Positions 21,029 through 34,000 are shown, counted from the stretch's first letter. The stretch is 64,000 nt of DNA from Rhizopus arrhizus (GCA_024220505.1 JAKZZE010000004.1:992001-1056000), one strand, 5' to 3'. Translations and numbers: made by a program. Notes: a model not told the origin generated them from the sequence alone.

Positions 21029-24000
21029 ATGAATAATAATCAGAATCGCAAGGCTTTATCGTTACTGTCTCTGAATGGCAATAGTTTTTTCAAAGTCAGT
21101 AAACCATCATCACGACATCATCTAATCCGGTACATTCGCTCAAAGTCACCATCATTTGTCGCTCTTCAAGAGGTTGATAACTGTGGTGCATCTCTCCCAC
21201 ATCAAAACATCTTGCATCAACAGTTTTGTTGTCAACAATCTTTGTGGACTGAATATTGTGGACTTTTATGTTTTGATCCTCAGTTCACTATCTCTAGAAT
21301 TCCTCTCCCTGAGGATTCTCGATGTATTCTCGCTCAAGTAGACCATATTGATGGTCATATGGAACCTTTCCATATTCTCGTAGTGTATGCTCCTGCATCG
21401 TCTTCCAAAGCACGTGCAGAGTTTTTTGAATCTATTTTAAATTTTCGACAATTGTCTCCTCTTGACACTATATCGTGCGTTGATCGCCTCATAATTGCTG
21501 GCGATTTTAATTACTCAACCGCAACCGCCTCTTCGACGCGAAATGCTCGTCCTCCACAACAGTGGATGCATTTCCTACAATGTCATTTTCGCAACGTCAT
21601 GTCTGACCTTCGGTCGTTAGTTACGCCAACCTTTCGTCGCGGAGATCTGTCACATTCAACCATTGACTATATTTATATGTCGCTTGATTTAGCAATCAAT
21701 TATGTTGATGCCGATGTCGAATTTCTCAATCCTCATTGGACTGATCATGCCCTTCTTACACTTGTCTTCAAACCGGATTTGCCAACGCCTTCTGGTCCTG
21801 GCCTTTGGCGTGCAAACCCGACATATGTAACTCATCGGGACTTTAGACATAAGTTCGCTCAGATGTTAACAAAGCTATATGATCAAGAAATTCATCTCTC
21901 TTGCTCCTCACCACAGATATTATGGGACATGGTTAAGCTAAGGGTAAAACAATTTATTCGTGGTTACGGTCGTAAACATGTGGACTGGAGAAAACAACAA
22001 TTGGCTGCCCTCCAGCGCAAACGGCAACGATTATTACAGAATTCACTACCAGCCTCTTTTCTGACTACCCATCTGCCTAGAGTCGAACAGCAAATTCAGG
22101 TCCTTCAGGAGGAAACCACGAAGATTGCTATTCTGAAAGCTGAACGAACATGGAGAGAACATGGGGAGACTGATGCAGGGTATCTGAAGAAATCCGCTAC
22201 CGCTCGACAGGCTCAGCGTTCTATACCCATGCTTTGGAATTCAAGGACTGGGAACCATTGTTCCAACCGTGAACAACTTTTGGATATTGTACATGATTTC
22301 TACGCCAATCTCTTCTCGGCTGAACCTATCTGCTCCACCTCATTGGATAGGATGATGTCCCATATCCCCTCTGACTGCCGGCTCGACGAGGCAGAGGCCG
22401 ATTTTATGACGTTACCATTTGATCTGCAAGAGATATCCGCTCACAGCTCCCGAGCTCCAAAATCCAGCAGCCCTGGTCCGGATGGTTTATCGTACGTTTT
22501 CTTGAATCTAATCTTTCACCATAAGAAATACTCAGATCTAATATTGAACGTCTACAACGATGCTCTTTCTAAGAATCTGTTTCCCTCTTCCTGGTTAGAG
22601 ACTAGTGTTTGCTTATTGCCAAAAAAAGGAGATCTCACCTCTCTAAAGAATTGGCGACCCATTACATTGATCAACTGCGACGCAAAAATCTACACACGCA
22701 TGCTCAATGCACGTCTAGTGTCTGTTATTTCCCCTTTGATCACACCTCATCAAAGTGGTTTTATGAAAGAACGCTTTATTGCTGATAACGGTCTCTTAGC
22801 TCAGATCGCCTGTGAACAAGCCTCTGTACGCCAATCAGATGAAGTGGGTTTATTGTGTGATCAAGAGAAGGCTTATGATCGGGTTCATCCCACCTATCTT
22901 CGGGCTGTCTTGCATCGCTTTCATTTCCCCACAGTTTTTGTGGACTCTATCTTAGGGCTCTTCTATGGTACTTCCATGCGGGTTAATGTGAATGGCTATT
23001 TGACTCGTCCCATTTCTCTTGAACGAGGTTTACGTCAAGGTGATCCCATTAGCCCTTTGTTATTTAACTTGGTTTTGGAGCCTTTGATTAAATCGATCAT
23101 TTATTCTAATCGCATACAAGGATTTTCTCCTCCAAGCCTATCGCCGCATTCTACTGCCTCTCCTAGTTATGGCCCTTCCTCCTTGCAGTCTCTTAAAGTG
23201 TTGGCATATGCTGATGATCTTTTAATTTATCTTAAAAATGTAGAAGATTTAGCCGAGGTACAACAACTGATACAGTGTTATAATCAAGCTTCTAACGCGA
23301 AAATGAACTATGACAAAACTGTGGCTTTTTCTGTTTCTAGTCGACCGCATCCACACTGGTTACCGGCTCTTCACGAACATGGGATTACAAAATGGCATGA
23401 CCGCAATGATTCAGAGCCGCTTATATATCTCGGTTATCCTTTGGCTACTTCTTCTTCACAGAAAAAAGTATTTCAAGATCGCTTGATTACTAAAATTAAG
23501 CATGCTTGTGATATTCACAAACAACGCCAACTTTCGGTTCGAGGGCGTGCGACTGTGCTCAACGTTTTGATTTTGTCTACACTATGGCATGTACTGCGTG
23601 TTTCATGGTTTCCGCAACGTCTGCTTGGTACTATTGGATCCATCTGCCGTGAATTTCTTATGTTTAGAGTCTTTCCACCTGTTTCTTTTGATGTACTTCA
23701 ACTTCCCCTCAAACAAGGTGGTTTAGGTGTTTTGAATCCGGCTATCCAACAGTTGGCTTTACAGTTTCGGTGGATGACTCCACTAATTCATGAAAACAAT
23801 CCCACTTCCCTGACTGTACGATGGATTGGTGCTCACATGGAAAATATGTCTACTTTACCGCTCTTAGATCGACGATTGCCTTTCATCTTCCCAGCTCTAC
23901 GGCGTGGTCTGTTGCATGAATATCGACCTGGACTCTGTTCCATTCTTTATCGTGCATTCGATAGTCTTTTTGATAGAGCTATGGTATCCAAGGAATTGAA

Positions 24001-24955
24001 TGTTCCTTTGGATCAACCTCCTCAATTGACATCTGAATTTTGTCTTTCACTTCCTTTGTCGGCTACAGTATCGTGGCCTGCTCAGATCAAGCCTTCAGTT
24101 CAGCACTCCTTTGACAAAGTTCTTGTTAAAGATGCCTTTTTCTTCGATCCTGTGCTTCAATGTCTTATTCCATCGTCATTCAGTCAAGGAAATTCTTCAC
24201 TTACCATTGGAAAATACCGTATCTTGAAACTTTTACGGTGGATACAGTCTGGCGAAGTAATATTACTACCTTTTTTTGCGCGGTTATGTCTTCCACGTTC
24301 TTCGGATTCTGATTCTGTAAATTCTGGGTATCGTACCTTTGACGCTTTTTGCAGTGCTTTGGTGGACCCGCTAATTGATCCAAACAAGTCTGTAATTACA
24401 CCAAAGTCCTTTAGACAAGTGCATCTCGAGAAAATTAAACAGTCCCTTGCTGGCACTTTAGGCCACACAAGATCCTCCTCTTTTTGGAAACGGTTTTGGA
24501 ACATGGATATTCCGTTGGCTATCAGAACTCCATGGTACCGACTACTTCATAGGAAATTTCCCAATGCTGAACGAGTGCAAGCCTTCGTGCCCAATATCTG
24601 TGACTCACATTGTCGTTTGTGTGGAGACCCTTCTACACCCGAAAACTCAGACCACTTCCTCTTTCGTTGTCCAAGCAAATTGATCATTTGGCGGCTACTC
24701 TGGAAACAATTTTTTGGTGTCCATGACGTGCCACTGTTAGATATAGCTAACGCTCTGTATAAATTGATCTTTCCTCGTCAGAAATTACGACTCATTCAAA
24801 ATGACAGTATAATCGGTTGTGCTTTTCTTGGTATCTGGAAGGCACACTGGCGTTTTATTTTTGATAACACTCCTTTTGACTCAATGATTATATATCAACA
24901 AATTACGGTACTTATCACTTCCATGCGATCTGATACAGTGCCCTCTGCAATGTAA
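21029..24955 (+). CDS. LINE ORF2: endonuclease and reverse transcriptase
   Basis: A 1308-aa polyprotein that carries out target-primed reverse transcription. The N-terminal APE-type endonuclease shows the opening LSLNGNSF, ALQEVDN (catalytic Glu), AGDFNYS (~residue 157), HSTIDYIY and WTDHALL (~residue 238, terminal His). The reverse transcriptase (about residues 490-800) contains SSPGPDGLSYVF, LPKKGDLTSLKNWRPITL, DQEKAYDRV, LRQGDPISPLLFN (~residue 668) and the catalytic YADDLL (~residue 726). Near residue 1195 lies a zinc-binding motif, CRLCGDPSTPENSDHFLFRC (C-x2-C...H-x4-C), of the zf-RVT type. No stop or frameshift is seen. ORF1 ends at 21026, so translation probably depends on reinitiation or a similar mechanism. 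Confidence 0.95.
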   Translation: MNNNQNRKALSLLSLNGNSFFKVSKPSSRHHLIRYIRSKSPSFVALQEVDNCGASLPHQNILHQQFCCQQSLWTEYCGLLCFDPQFTISRIPLPEDSRCILAQVDHIDGHMEPFHILVVYAPASSSKARAEFFESILNFRQLSPLDTISCVDRLIIAGDFNYSTATASSTRNARPPQQWMHFLQCHFRNVMSDLRSLVTPTFRRGDLSHSTIDYIYMSLDLAINYVDADVEFLNPHWTDHALLTLVFKPDLPTPSGPGLWRANPTYVTHRDFRHKFAQMLTKLYDQEIHLSCSSPQILWDMVKLRVKQFIRGYGRKHVDWRKQQLAALQRKRQRLLQNSLPASFLTTHLPRVEQQIQVLQEETTKIAILKAERTWREHGETDAGYLKKSATARQAQRSIPMLWNSRTGNHCSNREQLLDIVHDFYANLFSAEPICSTSLDRMMSHIPSDCRLDEAEADFMTLPFDLQEISAHSSRAPKSSSPGPDGLSYVFLNLIFHHKKYSDLILNVYNDALSKNLFPSSWLETSVCLLPKKGDLTSLKNWRPITLINCDAKIYTRMLNARLVSVISPLITPHQSGFMKERFIADNGLLAQIACEQASVRQSDEVGLLCDQEKAYDRVHPTYLRAVLHRFHFPTVFVDSILGLFYGTSMRVNVNGYLTRPISLERGLRQGDPISPLLFNLVLEPLIKSIIYSNRIQGFSPPSLSPHSTASPSYGPSSLQSLKVLAYADDLLIYLKNVEDLAEVQQLIQCYNQASNAKMNYDKTVAFSVSSRPHPHWLPALHEHGITKWHDRNDSEPLIYLGYPLATSSSQKKVFQDRLITKIKHACDIHKQRQLSVRGRATVLNVLILSTLWHVLRVSWFPQRLLGTIGSICREFLMFRVFPPVSFDVLQLPLKQGGLGVLNPAIQQLALQFRWMTPLIHENNPTSLTVRWIGAHMENMSTLPLLDRRLPFIFPALRRGLLHEYRPGLCSILYRAFDSLFDRAMVSKELNVPLDQPPQLTSEFCLSLPLSATVSWPAQIKPSVQHSFDKVLVKDAFFFDPVLQCLIPSSFSQGNSSLTIGKYRILKLLRWIQSGEVILLPFFARLCLPRSSDSDSVNSGYRTFDAFCSALVDPLIDPNKSVITPKSFRQVHLEKIKQSLAGTLGHTRSSSFWKRFWNMDIPLAIRTPWYRLLHRKFPNAERVQAFVPNICDSHCRLCGDPSTPENSDHFLFRCPSKLIIWRLLWKQFFGVHDVPLLDIANALYKLIFPRQKLRLIQNDSIIGCAFLGIWKAHWRFIFDNTPFDSMIIYQQITVLITSMRSDTVPSAM

Positions 24956-25075
24956 GCCCCGCCTCCATTATTTAGTTTACACGTTTTCCTTGATGTATAA
25001 AAGCTCACCGCTGTCTAACACGTGACTTTCAAATATTATATCTATTTATTAATAAATTTGGCCTAGAGCCCCTAC

Positions 25076-25106
<31 letters not shown>

Positions 25107-25117
25107 AATAGAGTAAA
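25076..25117 (+). repeat. LINE poly(A) tail and right target-site duplication
   Basis: A run of about 29 A (25076-25104) is followed by AATAAATAGAGTAAA (25103-25117; the first A residues are shared with the tail). This is the end signature of target-primed reverse transcription. Confidence 0.9.
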
Positions 25118-26448
25118 TATTAAAAAGTAAAAAATTATAGTGAGCATCCGGATATCTCTTCCTTTACAATACAATTTAAAAAGATTATCGCTATCTGCTT
25201 ATTGTAGGACAAGCCGGTTAGAAAAAATAAGCAGCATTGTATTATCAAGCGCATAGCTTTCTCTTTTTTTAAGTTTGAAGCAAATTCACTTTACATATCA
25301 AATAGAATAGTACCATACAACATTTTAGGTATTATTGTAGTTGTGTTAAATGCTGGGAATAATCTATAGCTGATAGAGTGCGGTTATTGCATGACAGCGT
25401 TTTTTTTACAGTATGGGCACTGAAGTTATGGTGCCGGTTGCTTACTTATAACTTAATTTAACAACTGTTGATGGATTTGTATATGCAGACAAAACAATTT
25501 GTACAGCTATGGACATTTTTATAAACAATTCCAGAAGTATAGGTGATGTCAAATTTCTTACGTTCATATCCGAAAAATCAAGTGTAATGTTTATCAAGAT
25601 AGTTCAGCTGCTTGAAATACGAAAGAACTGAAATGACATTAAAACTGTCGGAAACAATAAACTATATGTTTGAATGATTGAAGTAAAGAAATAATAATAA
25701 AAGAATAATCGTCGCAGGCTGCATCTACTCTATAAGCAATATTGTCATGAATTGACTTTATAAATACTTACTAAAGTTGTTGATTCCTGCTATCAAACAA
25801 GATTAATAAACTGATCAAAAGGTTATGCATTTCTAATACATACACCAGATGAGAGATCCCCTAATGATTGTAAAGATATTTGGCTCAAAAGTACTGCTTA
25901 TCTTGCATATAATGTAGTAAAGCAAGAGATATACAGCCTATAACCACTGGAACTATCATAGTATAATTAAAACATTTCTTAACCGCAGTGTTGCTTATGC
26001 TGCAAATTTTTTTTAGCAATATCACCAATCAATATATTTCCAGCATTAAAATGCTATTTAATAACGTTGGTATTATTTACCAACTTGTTTCCTTACCATC
26101 ATTCATTTTAAGTTGATTGTCACAATGGTGCCTTGTGAAACAATGCTTGAAAGACAGCAAAAGAGATATTAACTTCTGCAACTTGTTTGAGAAACAATGT
26201 TTGATGAGACGCTAAACATGTATCGCTCTTCTTAATTATTTCAGATTCAATCAAAGACATCCGCTAATATGATGTCAGTTTTTTTATAAACAATCGACAT
26301 TAGCAAAAAGACAATGAAATTACTCAGAGTTTAATTGTTCTTTTTTTGTAATCGGAACAAGTAGTTTTGACATTTATGAAAAGAAGTCCGACTTTTATTT
26401 TATATTTTATATTTTTTTTTTTTTTTCTTTTTTACTACGCTTTGACAA
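25118..26448. other. Intergenic between LINE and SMC6
   Basis: AT-rich, dense with stops in all frames, no gene recognised. A T-rich tract at 26409-26433 lies just upstream of the SMC6 ATG and is probably its promoter element. Confidence 0.5.
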
Positions 26449-29400
26449 ATGCCGCCTTCATTAAAACGACGATTGAGTGAGGAGGAAGAAGCTGTATCTG
26501 CTAGTGTAAATATAAAAACAAAAACACGCTTTAAGAAAAAAGCAAAGAAATAACCCCTTAACTATTTTGAAACAGGCTTCAACTGATTCAGGACACGTAA
26601 AAAAAGCTCGCAGAATAATAAGAAATGAAGAAGAAGACGAAGAAGACGAAGAGGACGAAGAATTTCTCAGCGAAGAGGATAAAGAAGAATCAGATACACC
26701 TTTCTTACCTCAATCCATTCAACAACAAAATAGTTTAAATTTCAATGATCTGGTAAAGTAGAAACAAAAGTATTAATTTCTATTGTATATATGATCTAAT
26801 TTTTAGAAAAGGATGTCATGCCTTACGGTACAATCGCTCGAGTTGAAGTTGTCAACTTTATGTGTCATAAATACTTGAAAGTGGACTTTGGACCAAAAAT
26901 AAATTTTGTTGTTGGACACAATGGAAGTGGCAAGAGTGCTATTTTAACTGCCCTCACAGTTGCTCTTGGTGCCAATGCTAGTACTACAAACCGTGCCAAG
27001 TCTGTTTCATCTCTTATTAAAGAGGGCACAAAGTAAGAAAAATGATATTGCTTACTAGAACAATTACTAAATTAGTTTTTTATGTGACAGCACTGCTAGT
27101 ATCACTATTCATATTACTAACGGTGGTGAATATGCTTACAAGCCTGACATATTTCCTGATTTTATCATTGTCGAACGTAAACTAAACAGAGAAGGACCAA
27201 GCCCTTACAAAATCAAGAATTCCTCCAATAAAGTTATTTCTACTAAAAAGGAAGACTTGGTTGCCATTTTGGATCACATGAACATTATGGTCAATAATCC
27301 TTTAGTTATCTTAACTCAGGACATGGCCAGAAAGTTCCTTAGTGATAGTTCTTCTGAAGATAAATATAAGCTCTTTATGCACGGCACGCAATTGACACAG
27401 CTTCGAAACGATTTTGATAGTGTACGTGAAAGTCTCGAGACAGCACGAGCAACGATCGAACGCAAGAAACAAGTCCTTCCTACTTTGCTTGAAAGAGCCA
27501 ATGAAGCTGCAAAGCGTCAGCAAGATATTCAAGAAGCGAAGGAAATCGATGGTAAGATCGATATCTTGAACAATGAGCTTGTTTGGTCACAGATTATCTT
27601 GAAAGAAAAAGAAGCTGCTGCGTTCAAGCGTGATGTTGAAGTGGCTGAAAAGCAATTCTTGGAGGCAAAGGAAAAGCATGAAACTGAGAAGATCAAGATT
27701 ACTCAATTGAGCGAGTCGATCTTGAAAGTAAGAGAGGAATGGGACGAATTTAAGAATGGCCCCAATCCATATGAAGAAGAAATGAATGCACTTGAGAAAA
27801 ATAAGGAAGAACTTGAAAGCAAAATTAGTGAATTTACAGTAAACAGCATATTTTATTTACCGTTATGTTCAAATTTATAAATATATATTTTACTATAGGT
27901 CGATTTGAATAATATCAACAGTGATATTAAACGTGTAAAGAAAGTAAGGGATGAAAATCAGCAATTGTTGACAGCAGAAACAGCTAAACTCGAAGCGAAC
28001 AGTCGAATCAAACGCACTGATATTCAAAACGAAATTCATCAAATGCGAGAAAAAATTGAGCATAAGGTTGAAAAACGCAAACAAATTGATCGAAACCAGG
28101 CAGAATTGAAAGACGAAAACAAGTTGATTCAAGAGAAAAAGGACAATTTGGAAAGAGAAGCGGCTCAAAAGAAGCGTCAAATTACGAGTTTGCAAACTCT
28201 TATTGGCGAGATGGAAAACCAGCGTGGTAATAGTTTGAAGGGCTACGGGAAAAATATGCCAAAAGTCTTGGAAGAAATTCGTCGTGATACCCGATGGCAG
28301 AAAAGAAGACCTGTGGGCCCATTTGGTACTACAATTCAACTCAAATATTTGCAATATGCAAATGTACTTGAATCTTATTTGGGAAAGACACTGAATGCTT
28401 TTGTGGTTGAATGCTTTCAAGATAAGCAAATACTTGCTCAAATACTCAAGAGAAACTACATGGACCATATACCTATCATGGTTGCCCCTTATGATATATT
28501 TGATTATTCTTCGGGTGAGCCTGATGAGCAATACCTCACTGCCCTTCGTGCTTTGACTTTTAAAGATGAATGGGTAAAACGCCAAATGATTATTTCCAGC
28601 AAGATTGAATGCACACTATTGATGGATGATCGTGAAGAAGCAGATCGTTTGATGATGAAAAGACCTCGTAATATCGATCTTTGCTTTACTAGCAGTGGTC
28701 ATAAAGTAGGTGGTAAATCTGGTATGAAAACGGACTCGCTAGAAACATATAGAGGGTTTCCAAGGTTCCAAAATGATATCGAGAAACAAATTCAAGAAAA
28801 GAAGAGAGAAGCAAACGAAATGAGAAAGGAATATGATGAAATTGCTGCGGAGATTAAACTATTAGACAGCAAAATCAATGAAATGAAAAGACGTTATAAT
28901 GATGGTGATAGACTTGCTCGTACACTTGATCAAGAAATCTTTAAGCTTGAAAATGAGATTAGCCTTAAAGAAGAAGAAATGAAAGAAGAAGATCCTGTCG
29001 ATCTGCAGATATACGAAGACGATATTCGAAAGTCTGAAGAAAAAATGAAAAATCTTGCTCAACAGTTTGCATCTATTAAAAGACAAAGAGACGCTGTTCA
29101 GCCTGAGCTTAAAGAGATTGCAAAGAAAATGGCTATAATAAAAAAAAAAGAAGATGCCAGAGACAACCTATCAGATGAATATCGCCGCAGGATTGAAAAA
29201 CTTGAAAAGCAAAAAGAAAAGGTCATTGCAGAAGTCGATGCATGCAAAACCAGTTACCAAAACATCAAGATGCGATTGGAAGCTCGAAAGACACAATATA
29301 ATGAAAGCGAAAAGCTTGTGAGGCAGTGGATTAGTGACAGCATTGATGACTATCCTGATCGAGTTGAGACCAACCGACGCCCAGCAGAAATTGAAAAAGA

Positions 29401-30188
29401 CATTAGTTACTATGAAAAATTGGCTGAACGTAAAGTACAAAACATTGGTGCCTCTGTAGCTGAAATTGAATCAGCGGCCATCAAAGCTATGCAAGAATGG
29501 AAGGATGCAAAAACGTTGATTGAACACATGGAAAAGTTGTGCAGATCTTTGGCTAAAATGCTTAGCCAACGAATTGAACGATGGCAACTATTCAGAGATT
29601 ATATTGGACTTGCTGCCAAAACTTATTTTGCTTATTATCTTCAAAAGAGAGGAGATGAAGGGTCATTGAAATTCAATCACAAGTTAAAGAAATTAGATAT
29701 CCGTGTTGCTACAGGGGACCAATATAGTAAAGGTACTCGTCAGAAGGACTCAAGGTCACTTTCTGGTGGTGAAAAATCATATTCACAAATCAGTTTACTA
29801 TTGTCTCTGTGGCAAAGTATTAGTTCACCTATCATTTGGTAAGCCCTTTTATATATGTTTTGTTAAATTATTTTAATCTTTTTTAATTAGTCTGGATGAA
29901 TTTGATGTGTTTATGGATGCAGTGAATAGAAAGCAAACAATGAACATGATTGTAAGTATAACAAGTTTTGTATACAAAATATAAATATTGATTTGCTTTT
30001 TTTTTTAAAAAAAAAAAGATGAATGCAGCTGGTGATAATTCATCACAATATATTCTAATTACTCCTCAAGGTAAGCTTAATATAAACTCTTTTTTTATCT
30101 GCTTTCTAAATAAAGAATAGGCGCAAGTAACCTTATACCTGGTCCTTACGTGACAATTCACCGTTTAGCTGATCCTGAGCGTAATTAG
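26449..30188 (+). CDS. SMC6: SMC6, structural maintenance of chromosomes protein 6
   Basis: The SMC6 ATPase subunit of the SMC5/6 complex in recombinational repair and replication-fork processing. Eight exons are predicted: 26449-26505, 26576-26752, 26812-27032, 27091-27838, 27899-29838, 29891-29951, 30019-30070 and 30121-30188, giving 1107 aa. An acidic N-terminal tail precedes IARVEVVNFMCHKYLKVDFG. The Walker A motif is GHNGSGKSA. A first coiled coil includes Q-loop-like ILTQDMARKFL. The hinge is around RRPVGPFGTTIQL and LGKTLNAFVVE. A second coiled coil, the signature LSGGEKSYSQISLLLSLW and Walker B IIWCLDEFDVFMD follow, then D-loop region residues and a short end (IHRLADPERN). The NFMCH and LDEFDVFMD variants are diagnostic of SMC6 rather than SMC1-5. 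Length matches the family. Confidence 0.95.
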
Positions 30189-31077
30189 AGCATTTAACAT
30201 TAAAATACAAATAAAATTAGGCCTTTAATAATGTATGTATTTGTCTATAAATCGTTGTATCCGTATAACGACAACTGACTCATCATAGACCTTAATCAAT
30301 TAAATATATGCCGTTATGTGCAATAAACAAAGTAGTTCAGAATAAAGAAAATCACATAAGCCGTATTCAATTATAGATGCCTTTGTAATGAATACATACA
30401 TAAAATATGAATGATACAGACATGTTGGTATAATTTTGTACCTGTCCTATTGTAAATCTTGAAAAGGTGTCCATTTATTTTGTACTCTTTTTTTTTTCCA
30501 TTGTCATCAAGAACAACCCAATGAAATAAACCATAGTCATTGTAGTAACTTACTGATCAGTTACTCATAGAGATAATTTTACTGTAAGTCTCTAAGAAAC
30601 AATGAATATCCTTTGTTTTACTCCTTCAGTCTAGGTATACATCATCTTGGTTTGAAACACTTTTCTTTGTCATTTAAAAAGAGTATATCTTTCTGACTAC
30701 CAAATTTATTTAAAAATACTATAGCCTATCATTATAAGGAAGAAAGGTATTTTCGGCTTAATTGAGCGTATGAAAATATTCCTAAATGAGTACAGATCCA
30801 CCAGCTTGCCGTAAATTACCATTCCTGGCTTTTACTTCACAAGCTATGCTTCCCTTTCTATTGGCTGAACAGGTTCACAGTAACACAACTGCAAAAGTGA
30901 ATTTTTTGGATTCAAATAGTGAAAATGCTAAATTTGGGTTCCTTTTAATTATTTTTATTACTATTTTTTTTTTTTCTATTCTTTTCTGAAAACACAAAAA
31001 CCTACACTCCTTCACATTTTCCCGTATTTCTTTTTTAATTAATTGATATCTCTTAAGAAAAAAAATTTACTATTTTC
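30189..31077. other. Intergenic between SMC6 and SLA1
   Basis: No supported gene. A 67-codon frame at 30786-30989 ends in a hydrophobic Phe/Ile run made by poly(T), and is probably chance. A T-rich tract near 30959-30990 is the likely SLA1 promoter element. Confidence 0.45.
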
Positions 31078-34000
31078 ATGAAGTATATTGATATATGTAT
31101 TGCCCTTTACGATTACCAATCGCACAACGATGAAGAACTTTCCTTCAATGCTGATGACACTTTGTATATAATTCATAAAGACAGCTCTGACTGGTATAAA
31201 GCACAACTTAAAACTAAAAATGCAGATGGTCGTATTGGTCTTGTTCCTTCAAACTATATAAAAAAAGTATGTAGGGAGAGAGCCACCATGAAAAAAGCTT
31301 ATTTTATCTTTTGTAGAGCAGACCAATTTGTATCTTAAAAGCACTTTATGACTATCAGGCACATTCATCAGAAGAACTCACATTCAAAGAAAATGATACA
31401 ATGACACTATATGATAAAGACGATCAAGACTGGTACCTTGTAGAAACAAAAGGAGGCGAAATAGGTCTTGTTCCGAGTAATTATGTTGAAGAATCAACAA
31501 TATCAGCTGATACTACTAATGTATCATCACCTATTTGTGATTCAAAATGGGCAATTGCCTTATATAATTTTGATCCACAGGATAAAGAAGAAACACAGTT
31601 AAAGGAACATGAGCAAGTGCTCGTGGTAGATTATGTTAGCAACCATGATTGGTGGACGATTGAGCACAAGGATGGTACATCGGGAATTGTTCCTGCCACC
31701 TATCTCAAGTTTCAAGATGAATATGAAGCTCAATTAGAGAAAGGAAATGAAGAAGAACAGAAGAGAATTGAAGAGGAAGAGATAAGACGCATTGCTTGGA
31801 TGAGAGAAAAGGAAGAAAAGGAAAAATCAAGACAGGCAGAGGCTGAAAGAAGAAGAAAAATGCAAGAAGAAGCTAAACAAAGGGAAATTGAAACAAAGAA
31901 AAGACAAGCAGCTGTAATGAGAATAGAGTCAAGGAAAGCATAAACTGAACTTTTTTTTTTATAGGCATTAGCTGCATCATCAGAAAACAACTCTCCAAGT
32001 AAATAAACAAAAAAAAAAAAGAAACCATTTCTTAGATGGATATTAATAGGGCGTAGTCAAATTCCTGCTCCTCTTCCACCTGTCAATGCATCATCAGGTA
32101 GATTATATCATCCACATTTTAAATGATCGCCACTAACACAAACACTAGTACAAAATCAATCCATGACACCTCACGATCCTAACAGTACGTTACATACAAT
32201 TTGTCATTTTAACTTTTTTTAAGCTATGTTCTGTAGAACCAGATGTTACAAGGATTAGGTGGTGGACGGATCGTACAGGAGCTTTCAAAGTAGAAGCACA
32301 GCTCCTTGCTTATAGCAATGGTAAGATTAGACTATTTAAAACCAATGGAGTTAAAATCGACGTTCCTGTGGAGAAAATGTGCATCGATGATTTAAAATAT
32401 GTTGAACAGGAAACTGGTCAAAAACTATTAGACGATAACACACCACTTTCTCATTTCTCCAAAGGCTTTTCCTGGTTTAACTATTTTAAAAAGATAAATA
32501 TACCATATGAGACCTCTGCAAGATATGCTAAAGCCTTTGAAAAAGCAACACTGGGTGAGCGAGACATTGAACGACTCACTTATGGTAGAATGAAATCACT
32601 CGGAATGGCAGAAAATCACGTACGACGATTTCAAAGATTCATTGAAACAAACCAAATTGAGCCATTATCAGATGATGAGAACAGTAAACCAAAATTAAAA
32701 GTGAAAAAAAGCGTTACGTTTGGTCCTGTTACTTATATTGAAGATCACGCTGTTATTGAAGTTAGCGATGATGAAGACGGTAATTATATTAACCACGATG
32801 CTCAGTGGCAGATTGATCAAGATGAAATGCTGGCCAGAAAATTACAAGAACAAGAGAACGAACAAAATGGAAGGGCACAATCAACTATGCGTAGTGTCGG
32901 TTTACATAGAAGAGGTAATTTAAAAAAGATTTCGTAAGGCACCTTTTTTGTAAAGCTCACTCTACGCTTTACTCTTTAGGCACTGGTAGACCAACGCCTT
33001 CCCATTCAACTCCAAAGAGTGTTGAATTTACTGGATTTAATCAAACCAAACAAGAGATACTGAAGCCTATTCCAGCTCAACCAGAAATGCAGCCACTTCA
33101 ACCTTCACCTGTACAACGTAGTCTCCCCATTTCTCAGTCTCAAATAGTGTCTGCATCATCTAACACAGCACCGTTAACTAGTCAATCTGGTTTTTACGAT
33201 GACGCTTGGACACCTAGGCCTAGTCATTCGCCTTCCACTAAGCCATTAACTTTTAACACTATATCTTTTGCAAATTCTGTCGTAAATAATACGCCACCAC
33301 AGCCGCCACAAAGACCTATTCCTCAAACAGCACAACAGAGCTTAGCTGATCCCCAACCATTCGCAAAATGGGGAGAGAGTCCTTCTGCAGGTCATTTGTC
33401 CGTATCAGCTCCGGCTACAACTAATAGTCCACTTGTATTCAGTCAACCCAACTCTTTTGTTAACCAAAATAAGCTCCAGCCGCTTCAACAATCAACAACT
33501 AACATGCATAATTCTTTGACAACTGGAAATAACAGCTTTATTGGCTCTTCACCTTCTCTTCAACATCAACAGTTGACACAATTTGCTTCGTCATCTCCAT
33601 ATTTGCAACATTCTACAAACAATTTGTCGATGCATAGTGTACCTATTCCTATACAATCAGGATTGTCACCTTCTATGACTTCTCAACCGCCTATCAATGT
33701 AAATCCTTTACAGCCTCAGTTAACTGCTGCAAGTACTCCCGCCATAAACTGGGAAAATGCAAGTAAGTATTTTGCATCTTGATTTTGCAAAAGACCATGC
33801 AAGTAACTAAAATAATAAATATAGCACCCAACAACCCTTTTGGTAATAGGATCTTGAATAACAACAGCACTCCTACGCTGCATAGCAATTTTCAGTCGCA
33901 GACTTTTAATACTCCTCAAACAACTGGATATTCTACAAGCACGATGGGTTCAAATGATAAATACGCAATATTTAAAACGATTGATACCTCTGCACCAAGT

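Larger units (their letters stand above)
19580..25117 (+). mobile_element. Non-LTR (LINE) retrotransposon, intact two-ORF copy
   Basis: The element proper spans about 19595-25104 and is flanked by a perfect 15-bp duplication AATAAATAGAGTAAA (19580-19594 and 25103-25117). It carries ORF1 (zinc-knuckle protein) and ORF2 (APE-type endonuclease plus reverse transcriptase). A roughly 120-bp 3' UTR follows, then a poly(A) tail of about 29 nt (25076-25104). Base composition is more GC-balanced than the flanks, as is usual for a recently arrived element. Domain content (APE endonuclease, RT, C-terminal CCHC-like motif) places it in the broad L1/Tx1-like group by family knowledge. The exact clade cannot be set without a tree. 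Both ORFs are free of stops, so this copy may still be active. Confidence 0.93.

Noticed and set aside
27893..28585. 230-codon minus frame inside SMC6
   Set aside because: Antisense shadow of the coiled-coil coding sequence; no start context or motif.
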